Part shown: piece by piece, positions 37,625 through 45,565 of the stretch | Numbering within the stretch: position 1 is the stretch's first letter | How the letters are laid out: the number at the start of each line of letters is the position of its first letter | DNA from: Pseudomonas entomophila | Lineage (GTDB): Bacteria > Pseudomonadota > Gammaproteobacteria > Pseudomonadales > Pseudomonadaceae | DNA length: 64,000 nt | Assembly: GCF_013523165.1 (NCBI RefSeq) | Contig: NZ_JAAMQI010000008.1 | Location: 1 to 64,000 of the forward strand | Direction: 5' to 3' | Position numbers and translations under genes: made by a program | The notes under the pieces: model-generated | What the model saw: the letters and a program-made list of their open reading frames with translations, nothing else | What the model was told of the DNA's origin: nothing | The model's database searches: none

Positions 37625-38947
37625 TTACAAGTTGTAGCCACGCTCGTTGTGCTGAGCCAGGTCGAGGCCGACCGACTCTTCTTCTTCACTGACCCGCAGG
37701 CCCATCGTCACATCGACCACCTTGAGGATCACATAGGTCACGACACCGGTGTAGACCACGGTGACGAGGACGCCCTTGGTCTGGATCCACAGTTGCAAGG
37801 CGATGTCCTGTACCTCGCCGAAGCCGCCCAGCGCAGGCGCTGCGAAGGCACCGGTGAGGATCGCGCCGACGATGCCGCCCACACCGTGTACGCCGAAGGC
37901 ATCCAGGGAGTCGTCGTAGCCCAGCGTGCGCTTGAGGCGGGTGGCGCAGAAGTAGCAGACCACACCGGACACCAGGCCGATCACCAGGGCGCCCATGGGG
38001 CCGACCGTGCCCGCTGCTGGCGTGATCGCCACCAGCCCGGCGACCACGCCGGACGCGATGCCCAATGCACTGGGCTTACCGTGACCGATCCACTCGGCGA
38101 ACATCCAGCTCAGGGCGGCAGCGGCCGTGGCGATCTGGGTCACCAGCATGGCCATGCCAGCCGTACCGTTGGCTGCCGCAGCGGAGCCTGCGTTGAACCC
38201 GAACCAGCCGATCCACAGCATGGCGGCGCCCATCAGGGTATAGCCCAGGTTGTGCGGTGCCATGGGCGTGGTCGGGAACCCCTTGCGCTTGCCCAGCACC
38301 AGGCAGGCCACCAGCCCGGCGATACCGGCATTGATGTGCACCACGGTGCCGCCGGCGAAGTCGAGCACGCCCCAGTCCCACATGAGGGCACCATCACCCC
38401 CCCAGACCATGTGCGCGATGGGCGCATACACCAGGGTGAACCAGACGGTCATGAACACCAGCATCGCCGAGAACTTCATGCGTTCGGCGAAGGCCCCGAC
38501 GATCAGCGCAGGGGTGATGATGGCGAAGGTCATCTGGAAGGTGATGAACACCGGTTCAGGGAACGACGCGGTCAGGCTCTGGGGGGTGACGCCCGCCAGG
38601 AAGGCCTTGGACAGCCCGCCGACGAAGGAGCTGGCGTTGAGCACGCCTTTTTCCATGCCGGTGGTGTCGAAGGCCAGGCTGTAGCCGTACACCATCCACA
38701 GGATGCTCATCAGACCGGTGATGGCAAAGCACTGCATCATCACCGACAGGACGTTCTTGGAACGCACCATGCCGCCGTAGAACAGCGCCAGGCCCGGGAT
38801 GGTCATGAACAGCACCAGGGCCGTGGCCGTGAGCATCCAGGCGGTGTCGCCGGAGTTCAGAACGGGGGCGGCGTCTTCGGCCAAGGCCAGCCCAGGCATT
38901 ACGAGGGACAATAGGGCGCCTAGCCCTGCGATCGTGCGCAGAGTCAT
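37625..38947 (-). CDS. amtB: Ammonium transporter AmtB
   Basis: 440 residues. A cleavable signal peptide (about 1-23, ending LALA) and 11 membrane helices. Conserved features include DTAWML near the N-terminus, FYGGMVRSKN, the pore phenylalanine and twin-histidine regions (GGTVVHINAGIAG; FGVHGVGG). Moves ammonium across the inner membrane and is blocked by GlnK. 42 bases downstream of glnK in the classic glnK-amtB operon. GGAG lies before the ATG, with an A-rich stretch. Confidence 0.96.
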   Translation of the reverse strand: MTLRTIAGLGALLSLVMPGLALAEDAAPVLNSGDTAWMLTATALVLFMTIPGLALFYGGMVRSKNVLSVMMQCFAITGLMSILWMVYGYSLAFDTTGMEKGVLNASSFVGGLSKAFLAGVTPQSLTASFPEPVFITFQMTFAIITPALIVGAFAERMKFSAMLVFMTVWFTLVYAPIAHMVWGGDGALMWDWGVLDFAGGTVVHINAGIAGLVACLVLGKRKGFPTTPMAPHNLGYTLMGAAMLWIGWFGFNAGSAAAANGTAGMAMLVTQIATAAAALSWMFAEWIGHGKPSALGIASGVVAGLVAITPAAGTVGPMGALVIGLVSGVVCYFCATRLKRTLGYDDSLDAFGVHGVGGIVGAILTGAFAAPALGGFGEVQDIALQLWIQTKGVLVTVVYTGVVTYVILKVVDVTMGLRVSEEEESVGLDLAQHNERGYNL

Positions 38948-38989
38948 GTTGTTTTCTCCTGGGGCGTTGGGGTTTGGTGAGGCGCTAGG

Positions 38990-39343
<354 letters not shown>

Positions 39344-39365
39344 TTAGGTTGACTTGCCCCAGGAA

Positions 39366-39381
39366 AACAAACCCGTGGCCA
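39366..39381 (-). promoter_or_regulatory. Candidate sigma-54 promoter of glnK
   Basis: Minus strand reads TGGCCACGGGTTTGTT (complement of 39366-39381): the GG of the -24 box and a GT (consensus GC) of the -12 box are ten bases apart, as sigma-54 requires. The predicted start would be about 28 bases before the glnK ATG. One mismatch at the -12 dinucleotide keeps confidence low. No clear NtrC site pair was found in 39382-39690. Confidence 0.4.
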
Positions 39382-39692
39382 GTCTAAGCGCAGCGCATGG
39401 CTTTGTAACGCATCCTCGGCGGTATCCTCGTGCCCACCTGCGGCATGGCCGATCGCAAGCCGTCGCTCGGGCCGGTGCTTCTGCGTGCAGGGTTCGAGAG
39501 CCGCATCGGTGCAGGCCTTGCCGGAGGTTTTGCAGGTTCCTTGCCAAGTCCACGAAGGCCTTGAAAAACAGCCAGTTGCCGATGATTTCGCCGTGCGGCA
39601 CATGCGTTTTGCCATCCATGCGCACAGCTTCGGTGCGCGCTTGCCGGCCGGCGTGCTCGAAAACCGTGCAAGCCTGGCGGCCCGTGCCGCCG

Positions 39693-39701
39693 TGCTACAC
39701 T
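39693..39701 (+). promoter_or_regulatory. Extended -10 promoter of the ubiK-like fusion gene
   Basis: TG at 39693-39694, one base, then TACACT at 39696-39701, 35 bases before the ATG. The rest of the 407-base gap from glnK (39329-39692) contains no gene that I can support. Confidence 0.4.
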
Positions 39702-39735
39702 GAGGCCCTATCCACGTCCTGCGGAACATCGCCCC

Positions 39736-40362
39736 ATGCTCGCGCCCAAAGCCTTTCTCGATGCTCTTAGCGACCAGGCGTCGCGTCTGTTCACGGGAGA
39801 CGGCGCCCGTCCCCGTGCCGAACTCGAAGGTCAGTTCAAGGCCCTGATGCAAAGTGCCTTCAGCAAGCTGGACCTGGTCAGCCGAGAAGAATTCGACAGC
39901 CAGATGGTCGTCTTGAGCCGTACACGGGCCAGGTTGGAAGCGCTGGAGCAACAGGTCGCCGCCCTCGAGACGCGCCTTCAGCCGGCAGCCGCGTCCGCCA
40001 CCGATACGCTCACGCCCTCGACCCTCTACCCCGAATTGTTGTTCTCCTATGGCACCCTGCAGGATAAGGCCGTGCAACTGGCCAAGTTCGGGCGTGAACT
40101 CATCGGTCAGGAAGACCGCATGCTGGGCTACCGGCAGGACTGGGTGGAGATCACCGATCCGGCCGTCGTCGCGACCAGTGGCAAATCCCGTCACCCCATC
40201 GTATTTCCCAGCGACACGCCCGATGACAGCGTCAGTGGTCGGGTCTTCCAGATCTCGACCGAAGAACTTGCTGCAGCCGATGACTATGAAGTGTCGGACT
40301 ACACACGCGTTGCCGTTACCCTGGCCTCGGGCCTGACCGCATGGGCGTACGTCCGGGCCTGA
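39736..40362 (+). CDS. UbiK-like domain fused to a gamma-glutamylcyclotransferase (AIG2-like) domain
   Basis: 208 residues. Residues 1-85 look like UbiK (YqiC/BMFP family), the coiled-coil accessory factor of aerobic ubiquinone synthesis: MLAPKAFLDALSDQASRLF, then SREEFDSQ and a C-terminal coiled coil (RTRARLEALEQQVAALETRL). UbiK normally ends here, at 80-90 residues. Without a stop the frame continues through a short linker (86-98) into an AIG2/gamma-glutamylcyclotransferase-like fold: LLFSYGTLQ (102-109), a substrate-loop region (130-155) and the acidic catalytic position in ADDYEVSDY (Glu185), ending AWAYV. There is no Met at the junction to restart translation. In P. aeruginosa ubiK is followed by comM; comM is absent here. 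Fusion or sequencing error cannot be told apart without reads. Confidence 0.75.
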   Translation: MLAPKAFLDALSDQASRLFTGDGARPRAELEGQFKALMQSAFSKLDLVSREEFDSQMVVLSRTRARLEALEQQVAALETRLQPAAASATDTLTPSTLYPELLFSYGTLQDKAVQLAKFGRELIGQEDRMLGYRQDWVEITDPAVVATSGKSRHPIVFPSDTPDDSVSGRVFQISTEELAAADDYEVSDYTRVAVTLASGLTAWAYVRA

Positions 40363-40405
40363 ACAGCTTCGGATTCGCCTCTCGGGTTGCGTTGACCTGT
40401 GTTCA

Positions 40406-40421
40406 TGTTTCACGTGGAACA
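40406..40421. promoter_or_regulatory. parS: parS centromere-like site
   Basis: TGTTTCACGTGGAACA is a 16-base palindrome with one mismatched pair. The consensus for ParB-binding parS in Pseudomonas, as I know it, is TGTTCCACGTGGAACA or TGTTTCACGTGAAACA, so this site matches each at 15 of 16 positions. It lies in an intergenic gap 44 bases after the fusion gene. The neighbouring genes (amtB, glnK, lysA, xerC) lie near the replication origin in known pseudomonads, where parS sites cluster. Confidence 0.75.
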
Positions 40422-40536
40422 CAGGGAAAATGGCAACAAAGCCTTCAGCTTTTCCTTATATGTCGTAGGCCTTTTCCCAAATATGCTCGGCTCGTACATA
40501 TGCCGTTGCATTGAGCCCTGCGCCCTCCTAGTCTCG

Positions 40537-40565
40537 ACCGGTCGCTGATGTTGGCGACCGGTTTT
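40537..40565 (+). terminator. Strong intrinsic terminator
   Basis: 9-bp perfect stem ACCGGTCGC (40537-40545) with GCGACCGGT (40554-40562), eight-base loop, followed by TTTT (40562-40565). It can end transcription of the upstream fusion gene or of a short RNA starting in the AT-richer stretch 40440-40500, in which no gene was found. Confidence 0.65.
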
Positions 40566-40740
40566 GACAGGCCGCCTCGTTCGAAGAGATGCATGTACTC
40601 GCCGTCATGGCAGGTGTACGTGGGGCACCTCGTGTGCGCCGGGTCTCTCTTCGTCCTCGGTCTGTCAACCCGCGTACAGCTGCCACCTTCCATGTTTGAC
40701 AGCAGCCGCGTGGCAGCTCCACCTGACGAGGAGCCTTAGC
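40564..40740 (+). ncRNA. Highly structured leader of a small-gene pair
   Basis: Nested pairings: 40564-40574 with 40658-40668 (11 bp with one G-U), inside it 40582-40589 (CGAAGAGA) with 40646-40653 (8 bp), then a separate hairpin 40678-40686 (AGCTGCCAC) with 40710-40718 (9 bp). The ribosome site GACGAGGAG (40725-40733) and the ATG at 40741 follow directly. This amount of ordered pairing is unlikely by chance in 180 bases, and it is placed to control translation of the small gene. The frame is open through it from 40564, but codon pattern and the ribosome site favour a start at 40741. I recall similar leaders before related small genes in pseudomonads, without certainty. Confidence 0.55.
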
Positions 40741-40959
40741 ATGCTGAAGATCGTACCGGACCCACCTGCCCCCTCTCTCGAGGACCTGCTCATCCATGCC
40801 GCCGAGCACCTGACGTGTGCCCAGTTCCTGACGCGCAAGATCACACGCCTGCACCCGGACAGCGCGGACCATGACCAACTGCTGGCCGCAGCGACCGAGC
40901 TGCAGACGATCTACGAGCGTCTGGAGCAGATGCTCGGGCACACGCAGACATGTCACTGA
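40741..40959 (+). CDS. Small helical protein, DUF3077/DUF6124-like
   Basis: 72 residues: MLKIVPDPPAPSLEDLLIHAAEHLTC, then two helices ending QLLAAATELQTIYERLEQML. The size and pattern (Pro-rich start, SLEDLL, alanine-rich helix) fit the pseudomonad families DUF3077/DUF6124, which are short, multi-copy and of unknown function. GAGGAG lies at proper spacing before the ATG. Preceded by a structured leader and followed 16 bases later by a second small gene of similar type. Confidence 0.65.
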   Translation: MLKIVPDPPAPSLEDLLIHAAEHLTCAQFLTRKITRLHPDSADHDQLLAAATELQTIYERLEQMLGHTQTCH

Positions 40960-40975
40960 AGCCTGGGGCCGTGCG

Positions 40976-41263
40976 ATGAAATGCACCAAGCCGACCGTGA
41001 CCCGGGGCATCACCACGTTCGGGCTGTGGAAGGGCGACAAGCCGCTGTTTCGCATCAGCCCCCATGTCCCTGCCAAGCTGGCCTTGGAGCAGACCGCCGT
41101 GATCGTGGAGTGCGTGGAGCGCCTGACCTTGCAGGCGGCCCAGCGCAACGATCGGTACCTCGTCTACGCGGCGAACGTACTGAGCGAGCTGGCCGAGGCC
41201 ATCATCGACGACCTGGGCACCCTGCCCTGCGAGACGCCCTCGTCCACGGCCCCCGAGTCGTAG
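40976..41263 (+). CDS. Small protein, DUF3077-like
   Basis: 95 residues: MKCTKPTVTRGITTFGLWKGD, KPLFRISPHVPAKLALEQTAVIVECVERLTLQAA and a final helix (VLSELAEAIIDDLG). The pattern of an N-terminal strand 'FGLWKGD/PLFRI' followed by two helices fits the DUF3077 family. Cotranscribed with the preceding gene. Function unknown. The ATG at 40976 has GGGGC rather than a strong ribosome site, so translation may be coupled to the upstream gene. Confidence 0.6.
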   Translation: MKCTKPTVTRGITTFGLWKGDKPLFRISPHVPAKLALEQTAVIVECVERLTLQAAQRNDRYLVYAANVLSELAEAIIDDLGTLPCETPSSTAPES

Positions 41264-41354
41264 CGCCCTCCCCGGTCTGGACGGGTTCATGAAGCCGATC
41301 AGGGAATGCCTGCACCCTGAGGCAACCTGTCGTCTTGACGTCACCCCCTAAAAT

Positions 41355-41397
41355 TTGATGGGTGAAATAATTCGGTTACAATGGCTGAAACGTTTCA
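41355..41397 (+). promoter_or_regulatory. mqo promoter with a Cra/LacI-type operator at the start site
   Basis: TTGATG (41355-41360), 16 bases, TACAAT (41377-41382) form a good sigma-70 promoter. Bases 41386-41397 read TGAAACGTTTCA, a perfect 12-base palindrome with the CG centre recognised by LacI/GalR regulators; it equals the Cra (FruR) consensus. It covers the predicted transcription start near 41389, where binding would block initiation. Confidence 0.6.
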
Positions 41398-41629
41398 AAG
41401 CCTAGACTTGCCAGGATGGCCGGCGGGCGGGCGTTCATGTTGCTCAAGCCGCTGAATCCATCCCAATAAAAAGCCAGCGCTGAAGACATTACCCATTGGG
41501 GCTGAGCAATCGCTCCTGAAGACCACCGATCGTCGCACTCGACTGTCAGACCGTGCCAGCGCTTACCAGGCCTGCAGGGATCTATCGAGGGAGCGGCACG
41601 TGGATAACGTACGGTACTGGATAATTTCA
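41398..41629 (+). other. Long mqo 5' leader
   Basis: If the promoter at 41355 is used, mqo carries about 240 untranslated bases. No gene was found here. A Crc/Hfq-like A-rich motif AATAAAAA lies at 41465-41472 and a strong GAGGGAG ribosome site at 41587-41593 precedes an in-frame GTG at 41600. Confidence 0.4.
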
Positions 41630-43270
41630 ATGTTCAAAAAGGCAAGCAAGACCCTGTTGGGCCTGGCGGTTGTCGCGGGCTTCATGCAGGCCCACGCTGA
41701 CGAGACCAAGAAAGTCGACGTCCTGCTGGTAGGCGGCGGCATCATGAGTTCGACCCTGGGTATCTGGCTCAGCGAGCTGGAGCCGAGCTGGTCGATGGAA
41801 ATGATCGAGCGTCTGGACGGCGTCGCCGAGGAAAGCTCCAACGGCTGGAACAACGCCGGCACCGGCCACTCGGCCCTGGCCGAGCTGAACTACACCCCGG
41901 AAGACAAAGACGGCAACATCAACATCTCCAAGGCCGTCGAGATCAACGAGTCGTTCCAGATCTCGCGTCAGTTCTGGTCCTGGCAGGTGCGCCACAACGT
42001 CCTGAAGAACCCGCGTTCGTTCATCAACTCGACGCCGCACATGAGCTTCGTCTGGGGTGACGACAACATCCGCTTCCTGAAGAAGCGCTACGAAGCGCTG
42101 CAGGCGAGCCCACTGTTCCGTCCGATGCAGTACTCCGAAGACCACGCGCAGATCGCCAAGTGGGTCCCGCTGATGATGGAAGGGCGCGACCCGAACCAGA
42201 AGCTGGCCGTGACCTGGACGCCGATCGGCACCGACGTAAACTTCGGTGAGATCACCCGTCAGTTCGTCGGTCACCTCAAGACCAAGGACAACTTCGACCT
42301 GAAGCTGTCCACCGAGGTCCAGGACATCACCCGCAACGACGATGGCTCCTGGCACGTCGAGTACAAGAACCTGAAGGACGGCAGCAAGAGCGCGACCGAC
42401 GCCAAGTTCCTGTTCATCGGTGCCGGTGGCGGCGCACTGAAGCTGCTGCAGAAGTCCGGTATTCCCGAAGCCAAGGAATACGCCGGCTTCCCGGTGGGCG
42501 GTTCGTTCCTGGTCACCGAGAACCCGACCGTCGCCATGCAGCACATGGCCAAGGCCTACGGCATCGCCTCGACCGGTGCACCGCCCATGTCGGTTCCGCA
42601 CCTGGACACCCGCGTGCTGGACGGCAAGCGCGTCATCCTGTTTGGCCCGTTCGCGACCTTCTCGACCAAGTTCCTCAAGCAAGGCTCGTACTTCGACCTG
42701 CTGAGCAGCATGACCCTGCACAACACCTGGCCGATGACCCGTGTGGGCATCGATCAGTACCCGCTGGTCGAGTACCTCGCCGGTCAGCTGATGCAGTCCG
42801 ACGACGACCGTTTCGCGGCCCTGCAGCAGTACTTCCCGCACGCCAAGAAAGAAGACTGGCGTCTGTGGCAGGCTGGCCAGCGCGTGCAGATCATCAAGCG
42901 TGACGAGCAGCTGGGTGGCGTGCTGAAGCTGGGCACCGAGCTGGTTTCCTCCAAGGACGGCTCCATCGCCGGCCTGCTGGGCGCCTCGCCAGGTGCCTCG
43001 ACCGCTGCGCCGATCATGCTGGGCGTCCTGGAGCGCGTGTTCAAGGACAAGCTGGCCACGCCTGAGTGGCAAGCCAAGGTCCACCAGATCGTGCCGAGCT
43101 ATGGCACCCGTCTGAACGACTCGGCGGCCAAGACCCAGGAAGAGTGGAACTACACCTCCAAGGTCCTGCAGCTCACCCCGCCGCCTGTGATCGATGCGTC
43201 GGTACCGGCGTACGACGGTTCCTCGGCTGCCCCTGTAGAAGCCAATCCAGCGGCCGACATGGCGCTGTGA
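41630..43270 (+). CDS. mqo: Malate:quinone oxidoreductase, signal-peptide type
   Basis: 546 residues. FAD-dependent membrane-associated enzyme that oxidises malate to oxaloacetate and reduces quinone. FAD motif [14 protein letters not shown] lies after a hydrophobic leader ([17 protein letters not shown]...AHA), so the N-terminus resembles a Sec signal peptide, as in one of the several mqo paralogues of P. putida. Other blocks: [34 protein letters not shown]. The ATG at 41630 matches paralogues I recall; a GTG at 41600 with a much better ribosome site would add ten residues. Followed by a strong terminator. Confidence 0.92.
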   Translation: MFKKASKTLLGLAVVAGFMQAHADETKKVDVLLVGGGIMSSTLGIWLSELEPSWSMEMIERLDGVAEESSNGWNNAGTGHSALAELNYTPEDKDGNINISKAVEINESFQISRQFWSWQVRHNVLKNPRSFINSTPHMSFVWGDDNIRFLKKRYEALQASPLFRPMQYSEDHAQIAKWVPLMMEGRDPNQKLAVTWTPIGTDVNFGEITRQFVGHLKTKDNFDLKLSTEVQDITRNDDGSWHVEYKNLKDGSKSATDAKFLFIGAGGGALKLLQKSGIPEAKEYAGFPVGGSFLVTENPTVAMQHMAKAYGIASTGAPPMSVPHLDTRVLDGKRVILFGPFATFSTKFLKQGSYFDLLSSMTLHNTWPMTRVGIDQYPLVEYLAGQLMQSDDDRFAALQQYFPHAKKEDWRLWQAGQRVQIIKRDEQLGGVLKLGTELVSSKDGSIAGLLGASPGASTAAPIMLGVLERVFKDKLATPEWQAKVHQIVPSYGTRLNDSAAKTQEEWNYTSKVLQLTPPPVIDASVPAYDGSSAAPVEANPAADMAL

Positions 43271-43320
43271 TGACCTGAACGGCCCGGTCGCCAGGCGACC
43301 GGACCTGACCGGGTAATCGA

Positions 43321-43357
43321 AAGCCACGGACTCGAGCGATCGGGTCCGTGGCTTTTT
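43321..43357 (+). terminator. mqo terminator
   Basis: 10-bp perfect stem AAGCCACGGA (43321-43330) with TCCGTGGCTT (43345-43354) followed by a T-run to 43357. The gap onward to the EAL gene (to about 43600) shows no other feature. Confidence 0.85.
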
Positions 43358-43600
43358 CGTTACGGGCCGCTCGGCCTGTAAGTATGGCTCTTTGCCACCC
43401 TCTGCTGTATACCTCACCGATGGCCGCCGCACTCCCGGCGTCGAGACCTGTCCAATGACATGGACAAGATTCGTCGAGACCCTGGGACGAGCGTGTGGCC
43501 CGTCTTCGTGAAAGCCCTCCCGAGTGCGGGTGGGCGCATCGCCGCAGCAACCCTGAACCGCACCTGGCGGCAGGCGGCTGCCACCCTCTTCACCGATTCA

Positions 43601-44374
43601 ATGGACACCTCTCCCATGGGCGACCCTTCAGACAAGCGACCCTGCGCGTCCTGCCTCGACGGCAAGGCACTGGACTTCGACTTCAGCATGGCCTTCCAGC
43701 CGATCGTCGACCTGCGCGACGCGAGCATCTATGCCTACGAGGCGCTGGTACGCGGTACCGACGGCAGTGGCGCAGCCAGCGTACTGGCCCGGGTCAACGA
43801 CACCAACCGCTACGCCTTCGACCAGTCCTGCCGGATCAAGGCCATCGAGCTGGCCGCCCGCTTGCAGATCCCCTGCCTGCTGAGCATCAACTTCCTGCCC
43901 AACGCGGTCTATCAGGCGGCCAACTGCATCCGCGCCACCTTGGCGGCGGCCCGGCGCTTCGACTTCCCTACCGAACGGATCATCTTCGAGATCACCGAGC
44001 AGGAAGAGCTGACCGACAAGGAACACCTCAAGAGCATCGTGCACGAATACCAGCGTCGGCAGTTCAAGACCGCCATCGACGATTTCGGCGCCGGCTACTC
44101 CGGCCTGAACCTGCTGGCCGAGTTCCAGCCCGACATCATCAAGCTCGACATGGCCCTGGTACGCAACATCGACAGCGATCGTGTGCGTCAGGCGATCGTG
44201 GAAGGCATCGTCGGGGTCTGCAAGGCCTTGCAGATCCGCGTGGTGGCCGAAGGCGTGGAAACCGTCGAAGAGATGAAAGAGCTGCAGCGCCTGGACATCG
44301 CCCTGTTCCAGGGCTACCTGTTCGCACGGCCAGCGTTCGAGGCATTGCCGGCAGTGAACTGGCCCAGCGCCTGA
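43601..44374 (+). CDS. Stand-alone EAL-domain c-di-GMP phosphodiesterase
   Basis: 257 residues from the chosen ATG. One EAL domain fills the protein: the signature is YEALVRG (EAL), with metal and catalytic residues in LSINFLPN (Asn), EITEQEE (Glu), AIDDFGAGYSGLNLL (Asp-Asp), DIIKLDMAL (Lys), AEGVET (Glu) and QGYLF. All are intact, so it should hydrolyse c-di-GMP. A short Cys motif (CASC) near the N-terminus could bind metal. No GGDEF, PAS or membrane segment. The start is uncertain: ATGs at 43460, 43601 and 43616 all lack a clear ribosome site. Confidence 0.85.
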   Translation: MDTSPMGDPSDKRPCASCLDGKALDFDFSMAFQPIVDLRDASIYAYEALVRGTDGSGAASVLARVNDTNRYAFDQSCRIKAIELAARLQIPCLLSINFLPNAVYQAANCIRATLAAARRFDFPTERIIFEITEQEELTDKEHLKSIVHEYQRRQFKTAIDDFGAGYSGLNLLAEFQPDIIKLDMALVRNIDSDRVRQAIVEGIVGVCKALQIRVVAEGVETVEEMKELQRLDIALFQGYLFARPAFEALPAVNWPSA

Positions 44375-44473
44375 GCCACCAGGGCGCGAGCCGGGCCGTT
44401 GCACGCCTGGCACCTGGCTGTGCGTGCGCCCCGTAGCGACACAAGGGCTGCCGGCCCGACCTCGCTCATTGCC

Positions 44474-45352
44474 TCATCCCTTGAGCCGATCGCGGAAACT
44501 CTGGATCAAGGGCTCGCGTGCCCTGCCCCGCCGTATCGCCAGGGAAAACGGCGCCTGATACCCGAACGTCGCTGGCACCAGCACCTTGAGTCGCTGCTGC
44601 TCGACCCACGTGTGTGCATAGTGCTCCGGCATGTAGCCGATGTAGGCGCCGGACAGCACCAGAATCATCTGCGCCTCCATGGACTCCACCGTCGCTGCGC
44701 TGTGCTTGAAGCCATGCCGCGCCAGTTCGGCCTGGCTCCAGTAGCCACGCCCGACCATGCGTTGCTGGGTGATGGTCTCGGGGGAAATGCGCTGCTGGTC
44801 GAACAGCGCATGACGGTCGCTGCAGTAGAGCCAGTGCTGCTCGCGGTACAGGGGCTGGTAGATGAGGCCGTTCATGCGGATCGAGAATGCGCCGATGGCC
44901 AGGTCCAGCCGGTTCTCCTGGACCCCCAGTTGCAACTGCGCCGGGCTCAGCACGCTCAGGTGCAGGTGAACTGCAGGGTAGTCCTTGCTGTAGGCACCGA
45001 TCACGTCGGCCAGGGGCAGGGACGGGTCGGTGACGGTCGAGTCGAGCACACCCAGGTTCAGGGTGCCACGCAGCTCGCCCTTGAGGGCGGCGCTGTAGCG
45101 CTCGAAACCCTCGAATTCGGCCAGCAGGCGCAGGGTTTCCTGGTGAAAGAGCTCGCCCTTGCTGGTCAGGCTGAAGCCGCCCCGGCCGCGGTGACACAGC
45201 ACGATACCCAGCTGGGTTTCCAATTGGCTCATGTAAGTGCTGATGGCCGACGTCGACAGGTTGAGCTCGTGCTGGGCTGCCGCGAAGCCCTGGTGACGTA
45301 CCACGCTGGCGAAGATGCGCAGCAGTTTGAGGTCGGTCGAGTGAGAAGACAT
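44474..45352 (-). CDS. gbuR: LysR-type regulator GbuR
   Basis: 292 residues. N-terminal HTH (about 6-65: LKLLRIFASVVRHQGFAAAQHELNLSTSAIS) and a LysR substrate-binding domain (90-290). Divergent from gbuA; in P. aeruginosa the LysR regulator beside gbuA is GbuR, the 4-guanidinobutyrate-responsive activator, so the name follows from position and type. The ATG at 45352 has GGAG upstream; a palindromic site at 45464-45481 lies in the shared promoter. Confidence 0.85.
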   Translation of the reverse strand: MSSHSTDLKLLRIFASVVRHQGFAAAQHELNLSTSAISTYMSQLETQLGIVLCHRGRGGFSLTSKGELFHQETLRLLAEFEGFERYSAALKGELRGTLNLGVLDSTVTDPSLPLADVIGAYSKDYPAVHLHLSVLSPAQLQLGVQENRLDLAIGAFSIRMNGLIYQPLYREQHWLYCSDRHALFDQQRISPETITQQRMVGRGYWSQAELARHGFKHSAATVESMEAQMILVLSGAYIGYMPEHYAHTWVEQQRLKVLVPATFGYQAPFSLAIRRGRAREPLIQSFRDRLKG

Positions 45353-45463
45353 GGGGGCTCCAGGCACGGGGACGGCGCCATTCTAAGAGCAGTCGACGGC
45401 CTCGCGGTAGCCGCATGACGACCCACGCCAGGGCCGACCGGACCGAGCGCCGACACGACGATG

Positions 45464-45481
45464 GTTCAGAAATCTCTGAAC
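45464..45481. promoter_or_regulatory. Candidate GbuR operator
   Basis: Perfect inverted repeat GTTCAGA - AATC - TCTGAAC. It contains the T-N11-A pattern of LysR-type sites (TTCAGAAATCTCTGAA) and lies 85 bases before the gbuA start and 112 bases before gbuR, a normal position for the activator box between divergent genes. Confidence 0.6.
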
Positions 45482-45565
45482 TATCTTTTTGCCGCCAGCG
45501 ATTCTTCTGTTCGCACAGCCTTACCAGAATGGCCGCACACCAATTACAACATTGTGAGGCCACCC

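Noticed and set aside
39590..39640. NtrC-like dyad (GCGCAC...GTGCGC) upstream of glnK
   Set aside because: Spacing and half-sites do not fit the TGC-N11-GCA pattern of NtrC boxes.
40564..40740. In-frame N-terminal extension of the small gene at 40741 (131 codons in all)
   Set aside because: The stretch has nested inverted repeats and a strong ribosome site at its end, and the translated extension has no family resemblance, so it is treated as a leader.
41627..43432. 601-codon open frame antisense to mqo
   Set aside because: The plus-strand product is a full malate:quinone oxidoreductase; the reverse frame has no recognisable domain and no start signal.
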